Below are positions 19,936-29,907 of a stretch of DNA of 64,000 nt, piece by piece. Made by a program: the position numbers and the translations under genes. Within the stretch, counting starts at the first letter, position 1. Each line of letters begins with the position of its first letter. Location: NCBI RefSeq assembly GCF_018619335.1, contig NZ_JAHHDX010000016.1:1-64000 (forward strand). Direction: 5' to 3'. The notes beneath the pieces are model-generated. The model had not been told where the DNA came from. It made no database searches and saw only the letters and a list, made by a program, of their open reading frames with translations. This stretch comes from Alteromonas sp. ALT199 (lineage in GTDB: Bacteria; Pseudomonadota; Gammaproteobacteria; Enterobacterales; Alteromonadaceae).

Positions 19936-20290
19936 GCGGAGTTGGCCAGGCAATCGCCGCTTTCGTAAGAAAGGGGAGGAAAGTCCGGGCTCCAAAGGGC
20001 AGGGTGCCAGATAACGTCTGGGCGGCGTGAGCCGACGACAAGTGCAGCAGAGAGAAGACCGCCTAAGCATGTTTACATGCCGGTAAGGCTGAAAGGGTGC
20101 GGTAAGAGCGCACCGCACCTCTGGTAACAGAGTGTGGCAAGGTAAACTCCACCCGGAGCAAGACCAAATAGGATCCCTCAACGTGTGGCCCGCATGGGGA
20201 TCGGGTAGGTTGCTTGAATCAGTGAGCGATTGCTGATCTAGAGGAATGATTGCCCACGACAGAACCCGGCTTACGGCCAACTCCACTCTT
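19936..20290 (+). ncRNA. rnpB: RNase P RNA, bacterial type A
   Basis: Catalytic RNA that matures tRNA 5' ends. The ends pair as GGAGTTGGCC (19938-19947) with GGCCAACTCC (20275-20284), the P1 helix. The universally conserved CR-I segment GAGGAAAGTCCGGGCTCC (about 19976-19993) and the CR-V segment ACAGAACCCGGCTTA (about 20260-20274) are both present and intact. About 355 nt, normal for type A. Ends are accurate to a few bases. No clear terminator follows. Confidence 0.96.
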
Positions 20291-20428
20291 TTCCTACATA
20301 GCTTTTCAAAGCGTGTTTATTGTGCCGCTTTTAGACGATTCTTTTCCTAAAGAAGGTGAAGGCTCTTCCTCGAACGGGTAAAGCCTCTACCTGAAGGCAC
20401 ATCCCTCAGGCAGAGATATCTAACTGTG

Positions 20429-22825
20429 TTACTGGAAGAAGTAACGGAAAGTTGCGCCTACTGTGCGAGGCTGGTTCACCGTAAACCCAAGTCGAGCACG
20501 TCCACCACGCTCTCTATCAAACGAAAGCTGTGCGTTTTCATCAAACAGGTTGTTGGCGTATAGCAAGATTTCGTAGTCATCGTAGGTAAGACCAAAGCTC
20601 ATGTTCATTGTGCCGTAGTCGTCTAGCAACAAATCTAACTCCGTTGTTTCAGTGCCGGTGGCACCACCAAAGGCAAGCCCTGAAGTGAATATACCTGCAC
20701 CTGCAACTTGGTCACTAGGCTGGGTAATGCGGTCGCCCACGTATTGATAAGAGCCTTGGAAGTAGGTGCTGTTTGACGAGAATAAAGGCTGCGCTAAATC
20801 ATAAGTAAATGCGATAGCGAAGCTTTCTTCAGGTACTGACGCTAAGCGGTTACCGTCTTCAACGCCACCTAGCACCGCACCATCGCCGTCAACAACCGTT
20901 GAATCGAACTCAGCCTCGATAATGCTACCGGTTAATGAGAAAAATAGCTGATCGGTAAACTGACGTGTAAGTTCAAATTCAATACCTTGGGTGTGGGCAT
21001 CAGGTACGTTAAATGACACCCGTGAAGAACAAGAACCCGCATCTAAGGTAACTTGAAGGTCTTCAATGTCGTTATAGAAAGCTGACACGTTCGCTGTCCA
21101 GCCCCGTCCTGACGACTTCATGCCTATCTCATAGTTGGTGAGTTTTTCATCGTCATAGTCTTGGAATGAACCAAAGATGGCTTCATCTTGGTCGGTACAC
21201 AAGCTACGGTTTAGCGGGTCGTTAACGCCTCCTAGTCTAAAACCTTGCGACACTTGAGCATTTAAGTTTACGTTGTCGTTCAGGCTATACTGACCAATTA
21301 CACGCGATGTGAAGCCGTCTGACTCTGTCGAATCAGTTTGGTTGTCGCCGTTGGCAAATAAGCCGCCGGAAATAAATTGGCGCTCTTCTTCATAATCGTA
21401 AAAGCGAGAGCCCACGGTCATCTTGAAGTCATCGTTAACTTGATAGTTCACTTCACCAAACACAGCAAGCTGCTTTAAGTCATAAGGCAAGTAGGCGTTG
21501 TATGGCGAATCGGCTTCAAAGCCATTGGCAACCGCTGCTGACGTGCCTTCACCTAATGTTGCATCTGTAAACGCATCATAGCCGGGGGTAGGAAGTGATT
21601 GATCGTAAACGCGCTCAGTTGAAGAGTAAAAAGCGCCAACTAACCAGTCTAGTGCGCCATCGTCATTAGACGCGGCGCGAAGCTCAAAGGTATCTTGCTC
21701 TACTTCGGTTCTGTCTAATAGGTTCGACGGCAATAATACGGCTTCATCCGGGAACCCTAAGTCGATACTTACAGAGCCCGACAGTGCGCTGGCATCACGG
21801 CTCACCAGTATATCTCGGTCGGTATAGCTATAAACAAAAGTAAAGTCGGCAACGTCAGCTTGGTATTCAGCGGTTACATCAGCTATCAAGGTTTCATCAG
21901 TAAACCCTTCTTCAAGTAACAGGTACTGTTCGCGCTCACCCAATTGAATAGCAGGGCGGGTCGTGGTGTAAGGGTTAGCAAATACGTTGTACACATCCTG
22001 TCTGTTAAACCCGTTCATTTCGAGTTCTTGGAAGATCAGTCGCGGCGTAATGGTGAGTTTATCGTTAGGAGCAATAACAAACGCTACTCGTCCGCCAGTT
22101 CTGTCACCGTCGTTGACGTCTTCGTTAAAGGCACCGTTTTCACCTAACGCATCAATAAAGCCTGCGTAATCAGTGCGGTATACCACCGCGCGCATGGCAA
22201 CTGTATCTGAGATTGGTACGTTCACCATACCTTTTACATGACCACCCACACCGCCGTCAGTAACACTATTAAGGTTAGCTTCAAACTTACCTTCAAAGGT
22301 GTCTAATTCAGGCTGGTTGGTAATGTAACGAAGGGTTCCGCCGATAGAGCCCGAGCCGAAAAGTGTTCCTTGCGGTCCACGTAGGGTTTCGATGCGGTTA
22401 AGATCAAACAGATCCAGATCTGGGGTAAATAGAGATAACGAAATAACACTTTCATCAAGGTACACGCCTACCTGCTCTTTAACGCCAGGTTGGTCACGTA
22501 CTATTTGCCCTGCCGATACGCCACGCATTGAAACCTGACTTTGCCCTGGTCCTAAATTTTGAATAGAGACACTTGCCACATTTCTAGCTACATCTTCTAA
22601 GTTACCAGCGCCGCTGCGTTCAAAATCTCGTTGCGTTTGTGCGTTAATTGAAAAAGGAATGTCTTCAATGGATTCTGCGCGCTTTGTCGCCGTTACTATG
22701 ATCTGTTCAAAGTCGTTCTTATCCTCTTGTTGTGTGTCCTGTGCCACTGCGCCAGAGCTAAGCAGCCCCATTATCGCAATGCTTAGTGTGCTTCGTCTAA
22801 ATGACGACGTTTCTATGTTAAACAT
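20429..22825 (-). CDS. TonB-dependent receptor
   Basis: About 798-residue outer-membrane active transporter. Signal peptide about residues 1-29 (ending AVAQ), TonB-box-like DFEQIIVTATKR, plug domain with VSMRGVSAG and the conserved ETLRGPQGTLFGSGSIGGTL, then a 22-strand barrel ending in the terminal Phe-rich FRYFFQ. Start ATG 22825 is chosen because it gives a normal signal peptide; TTG 22867 would add 14 polar residues. It resembles the broad family of Alteromonas/sphingomonad receptors with unknown substrates (siderophores, plant or algal compounds). There is no adjacent iron or sugar gene and no clear Fur box, so the substrate stays open. Confidence 0.92.
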   Translation of the reverse strand: MFNIETSSFRRSTLSIAIMGLLSSGAVAQDTQQEDKNDFEQIIVTATKRAESIEDIPFSINAQTQRDFERSGAGNLEDVARNVASVSIQNLGPGQSQVSMRGVSAGQIVRDQPGVKEQVGVYLDESVISLSLFTPDLDLFDLNRIETLRGPQGTLFGSGSIGGTLRYITNQPELDTFEGKFEANLNSVTDGGVGGHVKGMVNVPISDTVAMRAVVYRTDYAGFIDALGENGAFNEDVNDGDRTGGRVAFVIAPNDKLTITPRLIFQELEMNGFNRQDVYNVFANPYTTTRPAIQLGEREQYLLLEEGFTDETLIADVTAEYQADVADFTFVYSYTDRDILVSRDASALSGSVSIDLGFPDEAVLLPSNLLDRTEVEQDTFELRAASNDDGALDWLVGAFYSSTERVYDQSLPTPGYDAFTDATLGEGTSAAVANGFEADSPYNAYLPYDLKQLAVFGEVNYQVNDDFKMTVGSRFYDYEEERQFISGGLFANGDNQTDSTESDGFTSRVIGQYSLNDNVNLNAQVSQGFRLGGVNDPLNRSLCTDQDEAIFGSFQDYDDEKLTNYEIGMKSSGRGWTANVSAFYNDIEDLQVTLDAGSCSSRVSFNVPDAHTQGIEFELTRQFTDQLFFSLTGSIIEAEFDSTVVDGDGAVLGGVEDGNRLASVPEESFAIAFTYDLAQPLFSSNSTYFQGSYQYVGDRITQPSDQVAGAGIFTSGLAFGGATGTETTELDLLLDDYGTMNMSFGLTYDDYEILLYANNLFDENAQLSFDRERGGRARLGFTVNQPRTVGATFRYFFQ

Positions 22826-23191
22826 ATGTCCATCCAGGTTGGTTGTTTCTGTTTTGTTATTAGGCAAGGGCGTAATGTGGCAAAAAAAGTTAGATATTTC
22901 TATATCTGGCGAAATAAATATTTCTACTTTAGTTGTAATGGATAATATGCGTTTCTTTATGTTTATTTTTTGTTAATTTAATTTGTGCTGGAAAATGCGT
23001 CTAAAAGGTCAAAACAAGCGTCTATCAGGCTAATTACTTTACAAATGATGTAGGTATGATCTCAGTTAGACGAGGTTCAGCTTTTACTAAAAGAATACCT
23101 CAGTTATCGCAACGGTTAGCGCAACGATGTTTAAAGCGTGAATCCTATCTAAGCTGAATAGCAAAAACGAAAGTCATTTGAGGGAGCTGCA
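22826..23191 (+). other. Intergenic region between TonB receptor and DMT exporter
   Basis: 366 bases upstream of both divergent genes. Two GCGTCT copies about 27 bases apart (near 22995 and 23022) are the only repeat I see. No gene, terminator or known operator is visible. Promoters are presumed. Confidence 0.35.
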
Positions 23192-24136
23192 ATGGAGAGT
23201 TCAGTTAGCGCTAATGAGGTACTTAAAGGTGCGTTAGCAATTGTTGTCGCAAGTTTTTTGTGGGGGACAACAGGCACTGCGGCTCAGTTTGCACCAGCGA
23301 TAAGCCCACTGGCTATCGGCGCCTTTGCAATGGGAATAGGTGGTGTGTTGCTGTGTATTAGTGCCCGAAAATCACTGGCAAAAGACGCACGTATTCTTTT
23401 GGCTAAACCTCTAACCTTTCTGTTTGGCAGTGCGTGTGTTGCTATTTATCCACTTGCCTTTTACAGCTCCATGCGTTTGTCAGGTGTAGCTATAGGTACC
23501 GTGATATCTATTGCCAGTGCGCCTCTATTCGCTGCGCTATTAGAGTATTTTTTGAGTAAAAAGCCAGTGTCTTTAAAGTGGTTTATTAGCTTTATATTCG
23601 GTGCGTTGGGGATTGGCTTGTTAGCGATGGGTAAGGCGCAGGGCACAATAGAATCGTCAGCCTTTATAGGTGAGCAAGTGTACGGCGTAATATTGGGCTT
23701 AATTGCAGGTTTAACTTACGCGGGCTATTCATGGGCTGCGAAGCAGCACATCGACACTGGCGCAAATTCAAAGTCGGCAATGGCCGGACTCTTCGGCTGT
23801 GCGGCGATCGTGCTAATACCTTCCCTTTGGTTTACCGGGCAGAACTTGTTTGCTAACACTATTCACACTAGTGTTTCGCTTTACATGGCTGTGGTGCCGA
23901 TGTTTCTTGGTTATTTATTATTTGGCTATGGCCTTCGTACTACTGAAGCGAGTAAAGCCACACTTATAACGTTAATTGAACCACTGGTTGCGACACTTTT
24001 TGCTATTCTCCTTATCGGTGAAGTATTTAAACCAGTAGGGTGGGTTGGCATGACACTGGTATGTTTGTGTCTTTTTATCCAATCAGTAAAGTTTCCTTTT
24101 GCTTTGAAGCGCTATGAGCGAAAAGTAACCGTGTAA
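23192..24136 (+). CDS. EamA/DMT-family transporter
   Basis: 314-residue inner-membrane protein with ten hydrophobic helices in two EamA repeats; the first begins ASFLWGTTGTAAQF and the second near GLIAGLTYAGYSW. The family exports amino acids, metabolites or drugs. The substrate cannot be told from sequence. GAGGGAG precedes the ATG. It is monocistronic and convergent with the sensory operon. Confidence 0.88.
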   Translation: MESSVSANEVLKGALAIVVASFLWGTTGTAAQFAPAISPLAIGAFAMGIGGVLLCISARKSLAKDARILLAKPLTFLFGSACVAIYPLAFYSSMRLSGVAIGTVISIASAPLFAALLEYFLSKKPVSLKWFISFIFGALGIGLLAMGKAQGTIESSAFIGEQVYGVILGLIAGLTYAGYSWAAKQHIDTGANSKSAMAGLFGCAAIVLIPSLWFTGQNLFANTIHTSVSLYMAVVPMFLGYLLFGYGLRTTEASKATLITLIEPLVATLFAILLIGEVFKPVGWVGMTLVCLCLFIQSVKFPFALKRYERKVTV

Positions 24137-24163
24137 GGTAGAAGCGAGGAAAACGAGAGACGC

Positions 24164-24964
24164 TTATAGCGAAAAGTCAGAATACTTGTTAAGTATCCTG
24201 TCTATTTGACCTGTTTGTTTAAGTTCTGCAATCGCGCGGTTAATAGCGGGGATTTTGTCTTTATGTCGATTGTGAACACGCAAAGCCATATGGCCTGAAG
24301 TGTGGATGGGGCCTAACGCAATTTTTACGTTGTGAATAGTAGACCAGTAGCGCGCGGCCGCTTCTTCCATAATAATCACGTTTATTCTCTTCTTGCTAAG
24401 GGCTAAAATAAGGTTGCTCTCAGCTTGAAAATCCATTCTTTTGTATTTGTCTGAGTCGAAATATACATAACCTGAAATCATACCCACGGTTTTACCATAA
24501 ATAGCTTCTATGGTGTTAAATCGGCTATGGTTTTCGGGCAAGGTGATAAAGAACTCTGTTGTATTTATAATAGGGTCTGAGAATGTGAAATCGCCTTTTG
24601 GCTCATTGTTAGGAAGCCAACTTGGACTGAAGAAATCGAAATCAAGGCCACCTGTTTTAAATGCAATCATGGCGCGTTTGGTAGAGAGCATGACTTTTTC
24701 TGTCTTAATGTCAGCTCTATTCATAATGAGCGCCAAGATCTCCACTAAAATACCCGCTCTATCTTCGTCAACAGCGTTTTCGTATGGGATAGAACTACCC
24801 GATGTACCTAAGTTGTACCGCAGTACATCGTCAGCAGTAGCGATATTGCACAAAATTGAAATGCTAAGTACAAGGTTTAATAAAAGAAACCTTTTAATGC
24901 TATGCGTTATTCTTGTGGAACTCTTCAAACAATGTGTCCCAATTCTATTGACCAGTGATGGCAT
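24164..24964 (-). CDS. Periplasmic solute-binding protein, family 3, third gene of a sensory operon
   Basis: About 266 residues: signal peptide ending near ATA-DDV, then an SBP_bac_3 fold of the PaaT/polar-amino-acid type (VGMISGYVYFDSDKY, ILALSKKRINVIIMEE). There is no ABC permease or ATPase nearby, so it may present a ligand to the kinase encoded just before it or be a stand-alone sensor. The ATG at 24964 overlaps the kinase 3' end by 20 bases; GAAG stands just before it, and a longer in-frame start at 25027 would lie deep in the kinase gene. Ligand unknown. Confidence 0.82.
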   Translation of the reverse strand: MPSLVNRIGTHCLKSSTRITHSIKRFLLLNLVLSISILCNIATADDVLRYNLGTSGSSIPYENAVDEDRAGILVEILALIMNRADIKTEKVMLSTKRAMIAFKTGGLDFDFFSPSWLPNNEPKGDFTFSDPIINTTEFFITLPENHSRFNTIEAIYGKTVGMISGYVYFDSDKYKRMDFQAESNLILALSKKRINVIIMEEAAARYWSTIHNVKIALGPIHTSGHMALRVHNRHKDKIPAINRAIAELKQTGQIDRILNKYSDFSL

Positions 24965-27830
24965 TTTCTTCACTGTTCCTTTCGACACTAGCCCAATGCT
25001 CCACTTTATCAATGAGATCAGCTGCATCGAAAGGTTTACTTAGGTAATCGTCCATTCCTGCGCTCACACAGCGCTCTTTATCACCCTTCATGGCATTGGC
25101 GGTTAATGCGATGATCGGGATATTTAAATAACGGGTTCCTGCTTCACCGTTTCGAATACGCTTAGTAGCTTCAAAGCCATCCATTTCTGGCATTTGGCAG
25201 TCCATCAAAATGACATCAAAGGTCACTTTCATCTTATTCAAAGCTTCTAATGCTTCTAAGCCAGATTTAGCACTAAGAGTAGTATGGTTGTTAAGGTGCT
25301 GTTTTGCGATAATCTGATTAATGTCGTTGTCTTCAACAATCAGTACTTTGCGCTTTTTACTCTTTTCGCGTTTTAACGAAGATGAGTGAATTACTGGGTT
25401 TAGCAAGGTCTCATCAGCGGGCTCAAGGGAAATAGTAAAAGAGAATGTACTCCCGTGACCTTTCACACTTTCAAGTTTTATGTCGCCACCCATGAGTTCG
25501 CAAAGTTGTTTGCTTATCGATAAGCCAAGCCCGGTTCCACCAAATTTGCGGGTAGTGGATAGATCTTCTTGCGTAAAAACATCAAAAATGGTGCTTTGTT
25601 TATCTTGCGCAATACCTATTCCGGTATCCTTTACGTGACACAAAAGCTTAAGGCTGTCGTCTGCGTTTTGCTTAATGCTAGTGGTAACTTCGATGTAACC
25701 AGATTCGGTAAATTTAACAGCGTTACCTAGCAAGTTTGACAGTATTTGCCTGAAGCGAACGTCGTCACCTTGTACAACGTGGAAACTTTGTAAATCGAAG
25801 TGGAAGTGTAGCTCAAGGCCTTTCTCTTGGCACATGATGGCGTACTGACTTTGAAGGTTCTCCAGCGACTCTAAAATGTCGAAAGGGTTTTCTTCAATTT
25901 GTAACTGACCAGCCTCAATCTTAGAGAAGTCTAAAATATCGTTTACGATATGTAGAAGGCCTTGGATACTGAACTTGGCCAGCGAAAGGTAGTGTTTTTG
26001 ATCTTCAGTAAGTTCAGAGTTTGACATTAACTGCAATACACCTGAAATACCATGTATTGGTGTGCGAATTTCATGGCTCATACTGGCAAGGAAACTTGAT
26101 TTAAGACGAGCTGATTCTTCCGCTTTTTCCCGCGCATCTTGTAGATATTGCTCAGTTTGCCGTTGCCGAGTAACGTCTTGTTGAAATCCGATATAGTGAG
26201 TGACTTCACCATTTATCTTAACTGGCGTTAAATTCAAACGGTTGTAAAAAGGGCTTCCGTCTTTTTTATAGTTAAGCAGCGTGGTTTCAATTGGCTCGCG
26301 CACCGCAATAGCTTTTCGAATTAGATCAACTGTCTGTTTGCTGGTTTCATCGCCCTGCATAGACCTGCAGTTATGGCCGATAATTTCTTCTCGGCTGTAG
26401 CCAGTAAGCTCTTCAAAGGCACTGTTAACATAAATTATTGGTTGACCTACGCGTTTAATATCAGAAATGATGATAGAAACTGTCGCTTCATCCATAGCGT
26501 GATTGAGTACTTTTACGTGGCTTTCTAATGAACGTTGTTCGGTTTCATCGCTACCAACATAGATATCTCCACGTATATTGCCATTAGCATCGGCAAGTGA
26601 TGTTTTAGTCCAATTAATAAATCGCTCTTGACCTGTCGATACGGAAAAGTGGGTAAGTTCTCGACTTCGAGAAGAAGCGAGTTTTTGCAGAATGAATTTT
26701 AAAATACCGTTCTTTTCACCATACTGGTCATTGCAAAATTCGTCGAACCGCTTGTTAGAAATCACAATTTCCTGCATTTGGTCTACGACTACTAGCATAT
26801 CGCCCATCGATTCCAATACATTCGAGAATTGTTCGTTGGACAAAGATACTTCTGTTAAGTCCCAAATAAGATTGTCAAAAGCGGCTCGTATGTCGGCAAG
26901 TTCTTTCGCTTCAGCTTGCTGGTCATCATGAAGTGATGATGTGCTATTGTTGGTAAGTCTATTTTTGATATCGTCATACAGGGTTGATAACGTTCGTTCG
27001 GCCAAGGTGCCAGTCATACTCACCATATGAAATATAATAAAAATAAACCCAACGATTACCGTCAATAATACAATGCCAGTCCATGCAACTTCTCTGTATG
27101 CGGTGATAGTCGGTTTAACGCTATATAGTTGAAGATTCTTCCAACTGCTTTGCTTTACCGAGTAGCCACTTTCATCAAAGTCCAAAAAGTTTGAATTTGG
27201 TGCGATAAGAGAGGGTTCACTGCTGAAAAGCACAGTCCCGCTTGAATCAGTGACCAACTGGTTAGTGAGGCGAGGGTAGGACGCAAGTAATGACTGAAGG
27301 CTGTCGACGTACATAACAAGAGCCCCTTCAGATACGCCATTAAGCAAAACGGGAACGCTAATAATTACACCGTATTTAGATACGGAAGAAAATGTGTTCG
27401 ATGAACCAAGAGTTTGCTGACGCCAAGCACTACCAAGCGATTCAGGTAGCGCTGCAGTCCAGTTTTTATCGATAACTTTGTTCCCCGCAAAATCAAATAG
27501 TGAGAATTCAACACTTTTCGCTTGAGTGAGGTTTAAAGAGCGAAAAAACATAGGAAGGTAATTATCTCTTTGCTCTATATCAACCAGCGAATTGATAATA
27601 ATGTCGTTTGCCGCGAGGTCTGCAAGTTGACGCGTTGTGTCATTTACAATGTAATTAATGTCTTGTTCCAGGCCTTCTACCGACTGAAGCTGAAGGCTAT
27701 TGGTTTGCTTAATAATGAAGTGAAAGGAAAGCGCAACTAGCGTAATAGACAGCACTGCGATTAACAATGCTAGCCTCGGGATCATGCTTGAGAGCAATAA
27801 GGAGCGCAGCCTCATAGGTTCATGCTGCAT
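24945..27830 (-). CDS. Hybrid sensor histidine kinase with extracytoplasmic sensor, two PAS domains and receiver
   Basis: 961 residues. Two membrane helices (about 17-40 and 248-272) bracket a Cache-like periplasmic sensor. Then come a PAS-like segment (about 330-430), a clear PAS-PAC (about 445-560), HisKA with phospho-acceptor H586 in SMSHEIRTP, HATPase_c with the N-box ILSNLLGNAVKF and GTGLGLSI, and a receiver domain with D877 in ILMDCQMPEMDG. Phosphate presumably continues to an HPt protein encoded elsewhere; none is in this window. The start ATG overlaps the previous gene's stop by one base (TAATG), so all three operon genes are coupled. Confidence 0.93.
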   Translation of the reverse strand: MQHEPMRLRSLLLSSMIPRLALLIAVLSITLVALSFHFIIKQTNSLQLQSVEGLEQDINYIVNDTTRQLADLAANDIIINSLVDIEQRDNYLPMFFRSLNLTQAKSVEFSLFDFAGNKVIDKNWTAALPESLGSAWRQQTLGSSNTFSSVSKYGVIISVPVLLNGVSEGALVMYVDSLQSLLASYPRLTNQLVTDSSGTVLFSSEPSLIAPNSNFLDFDESGYSVKQSSWKNLQLYSVKPTITAYREVAWTGIVLLTVIVGFIFIIFHMVSMTGTLAERTLSTLYDDIKNRLTNNSTSSLHDDQQAEAKELADIRAAFDNLIWDLTEVSLSNEQFSNVLESMGDMLVVVDQMQEIVISNKRFDEFCNDQYGEKNGILKFILQKLASSRSRELTHFSVSTGQERFINWTKTSLADANGNIRGDIYVGSDETEQRSLESHVKVLNHAMDEATVSIIISDIKRVGQPIIYVNSAFEELTGYSREEIIGHNCRSMQGDETSKQTVDLIRKAIAVREPIETTLLNYKKDGSPFYNRLNLTPVKINGEVTHYIGFQQDVTRQRQTEQYLQDAREKAEESARLKSSFLASMSHEIRTPIHGISGVLQLMSNSELTEDQKHYLSLAKFSIQGLLHIVNDILDFSKIEAGQLQIEENPFDILESLENLQSQYAIMCQEKGLELHFHFDLQSFHVVQGDDVRFRQILSNLLGNAVKFTESGYIEVTTSIKQNADDSLKLLCHVKDTGIGIAQDKQSTIFDVFTQEDLSTTRKFGGTGLGLSISKQLCELMGGDIKLESVKGHGSTFSFTISLEPADETLLNPVIHSSSLKREKSKKRKVLIVEDNDINQIIAKQHLNNHTTLSAKSGLEALEALNKMKVTFDVILMDCQMPEMDGFEATKRIRNGEAGTRYLNIPIIALTANAMKGDKERCVSAGMDDYLSKPFDAADLIDKVEHWASVERNSEENAITGQ

Positions 27831-29008
27831 TATTTATTGTCCATTGTTACCAAGTGCCCGTTATCATTAAACTTTGTCATAAAGTAATCCTTTGACCAAA
27901 GTGCATCATGCCTTTCTTTTGTAAATGGTGCTTCATAGTTTTTAACTGCACCTTGAATATCTTTAAGTGATTCTAGGGCACTACGCAATTCGTTAATTTC
28001 TACGCTACCTGCTTTATCGGCAGCCATTGCAATTAAATGAACTAAATCATAAGCATGAGCTAAACCTGTGACACCCTCAATAGCAGCGGCATTGATCAGA
28101 CCGTACTTACTATAATAGGCTTCTAACAGCTGTTTAGCTTTGTTATTTTTTTGATGGTGGAAATGAAACGTTTGAAGGACTGAAATGTCGTGATGGCTAA
28201 TAGGGTTGGCTAACTGAGATGCGAACTGACCTGATGCGATACCCCAGTGAGAAATTACAGGGAGCGAGCTCAGCCCTTGTGCGGCCAACGCATCTAAGGT
28301 GACTACGCCTTCAGGTACATTGGTAACTAATATGACACCGTCTGCCTTTGCCTCTTTTATCGCCTTAGCATCTTCAGAAAAATCTTTCTGCTGCCAATTA
28401 ATCCAATGGGTTGCGCTGATGTTTATGCCTTGTTCTCGTGCCGCTTTTGTCAGTGACTCAAGGTTAGAGCGTCCCCATCCTGTGCGTTCCAGAACCAAAG
28501 CAACGTTTGTTAACCCTTTGGAACTCACAAAGTCGACAAGTACAGAAGCTGCTTCAGCATCTCGTACTGAGACTCGAAAAACGTTATTGGGGGAATGCGC
28601 ATTAGCGATAATGGGAGTGCCGGCAGCCCAAGGTACCAGCATGAGTATATTTTTAGCATGTACAACATCGATTTCTGCAAGCACAACAGGCGTGTGTACT
28701 CCACCAATTACTGCTAGCAAGTTTGGCATTTGCGCAAACTGTTCAATGTTGTATATGCCGCGAGCTGGGTTCCCGCGATGGTCTTTCGCAATCACTTTCA
28801 GCTTACGGCCAAGAATTCCTCCACTTGCGTTAATTTCTTCAACGGCTAGCTCTACGCCTCGAGAAATAGCAATTCCGCCTTCAACAGCAACAGCAGAAAG
28901 GTCTGTATCTATACCTATGATTAATGGTTCTTGAGTGCTGTTTGCTTGACACGAATTAAAGAAAGAAACAAAGCAAAAAAGCGCTAATAGAAGCAGGATT
29001 GCACGCAT
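27830..29008 (-). CDS. Branched-chain-amino-acid-type periplasmic binding protein, first gene of the sensory operon
   Basis: 392-residue type I periplasmic binding protein (LivJ/urea-binding-like family). The N-terminal signal has a possible lipobox ending NSC (Cys 20), so membrane anchoring is likely but not certain. Family features: IGIDTDLSAVAVEGG, GVELAVEEINASGGILGR and VIGGVHTPV. No Liv-type permeases are present. Its tight coupling to a hybrid kinase suggests a ligand sensor rather than an importer. Ligand unknown. Confidence 0.85.
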   Translation of the reverse strand: MRAILLLLALFCFVSFFNSCQANSTQEPLIIGIDTDLSAVAVEGGIAISRGVELAVEEINASGGILGRKLKVIAKDHRGNPARGIYNIEQFAQMPNLLAVIGGVHTPVVLAEIDVVHAKNILMLVPWAAGTPIIANAHSPNNVFRVSVRDAEAASVLVDFVSSKGLTNVALVLERTGWGRSNLESLTKAAREQGINISATHWINWQQKDFSEDAKAIKEAKADGVILVTNVPEGVVTLDALAAQGLSSLPVISHWGIASGQFASQLANPISHHDISVLQTFHFHHQKNNKAKQLLEAYYSKYGLINAAAIEGVTGLAHAYDLVHLIAMAADKAGSVEINELRSALESLKDIQGAVKNYEAPFTKERHDALWSKDYFMTKFNDNGHLVTMDNK

Positions 29009-29328
29009 GATTTAGCTACCTAATTATTCACTACTAAAAGTGTATAGCAATGTTCTAAACGTTTGTTTGTTTACGCATTGTTCTTTAGTATAGGTTTGTT
29101 TGTTTTATAAACAAATTACTTCCAATGCTTCTGTTTCCGTATCTGATAGCTAAAATAAATGTGGCACGATTCTACCATTGAACTTAAAAAGGAAAGTTGT
29201 TTAATTGCTTGGTGACTAAGTTCACGATGTTGCAAAGTGCAATTAAGTTGGAAAGATTCGTCTTGTCAGTGTGAAAGAAATTCTTTGTCACTGAAGCACA
29301 TTAAGGATAACAGTAGTTTGGAGTATAA
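29009..29328 (+). other. Intergenic region between the sensory operon and the exonuclease gene
   Basis: 320 AT-rich bases between divergent genes, with two GTTTGTTTGTTT tracts (near 29061 and 29095). A TGGCACG near 29161 resembles the first half of a sigma-54 box, but the second half is missing. No gene seen. Confidence 0.35.
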
Positions 29329-29832
29329 GTGCGAAATACAACACTGCCTACAATCATAGATGTGGAAGCGAGTGGATTTGGGGCCGGGAGTTATCCTATC
29401 GAAATAGGTATTGTGCGCTATGATGGTGCAAAGTGGTGCAAATTGTTGAGACCATTTGCTTCTTGGGTCCATTGGGATTCTAACGCAGAGTCTCTACACG
29501 GCATTTCTCGAAATATGTTGCACGCGCGTGGCGAAGAGCCGCAAAAAGTGTGTGTTGAACTAAACAATTTTCTTGGAAATACCGTTGTATATAGTGATGG
29601 ATGGGTTGTTGATAACCCTTGGTTGATAAAGCTATACGCCACAGCCCAAGTTGAAATGTCGTTCACCTGCAGAGCTCTTGAATATATATTGACTGAGCCA
29701 CAGATGGAAAAGTGGCATGACATCAAAAACGGCCTTGCTGCCAAGCTCGACGTAAAGCGTCACAGAGCGAGTTCAGATGCGATGATTATTCAACAAACCT
29801 ACGCAAAGACTATGGGGTTAACAAATAAGTGA
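29329..29832 (+). CDS. Small DEDDh 3'-5' exonuclease-fold protein
   Basis: 167-residue RNase H-like protein. Exo I motif is D11-V-E13 in IIDVEASGFG, Exo II Asp is about residue 95 in WVVDNPW, and Exo III is H145-x4-D150 (HRASSD), which makes a complete DEDDh set; catalytic activity is therefore plausible. It lacks extra domains of DNA polymerase epsilon or oligoribonuclease. GTG 29329 is the start, with GGAG 6 bases before. The substrate (DNA or RNA) is unknown. Confidence 0.8.
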   Translation: MRNTTLPTIIDVEASGFGAGSYPIEIGIVRYDGAKWCKLLRPFASWVHWDSNAESLHGISRNMLHARGEEPQKVCVELNNFLGNTVVYSDGWVVDNPWLIKLYATAQVEMSFTCRALEYILTEPQMEKWHDIKNGLAAKLDVKRHRASSDAMIIQQTYAKTMGLTNK

Positions 29833-29907
29833 CTCTGTTTTTTCCACATTCATAATTTGAGCGAGCGACGGATATCAAGGGTTTTAGATTGAAGTTGACG
29901 AAACGTA

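Noticed and set aside
19882-20286. A 134-codon open frame on the minus strand
   Set aside because: It runs antisense through the RNase P RNA gene, whose structure explains the sequence.
20380-20412. Possible terminator after the TonB receptor gene
   Set aside because: CTCT-A-CCTGA can pair with TCAGG-C-AGAG, but no T-run follows on the minus strand.
22826-23191. Fur box or sugar-regulator site before the TonB receptor
   Set aside because: No 19-bp Fur-like palindrome or other known operator was recognised.
29161-29180. Possible sigma-54 promoter with TGGCACG
   Set aside because: The required TTGCW half at the right distance is missing.
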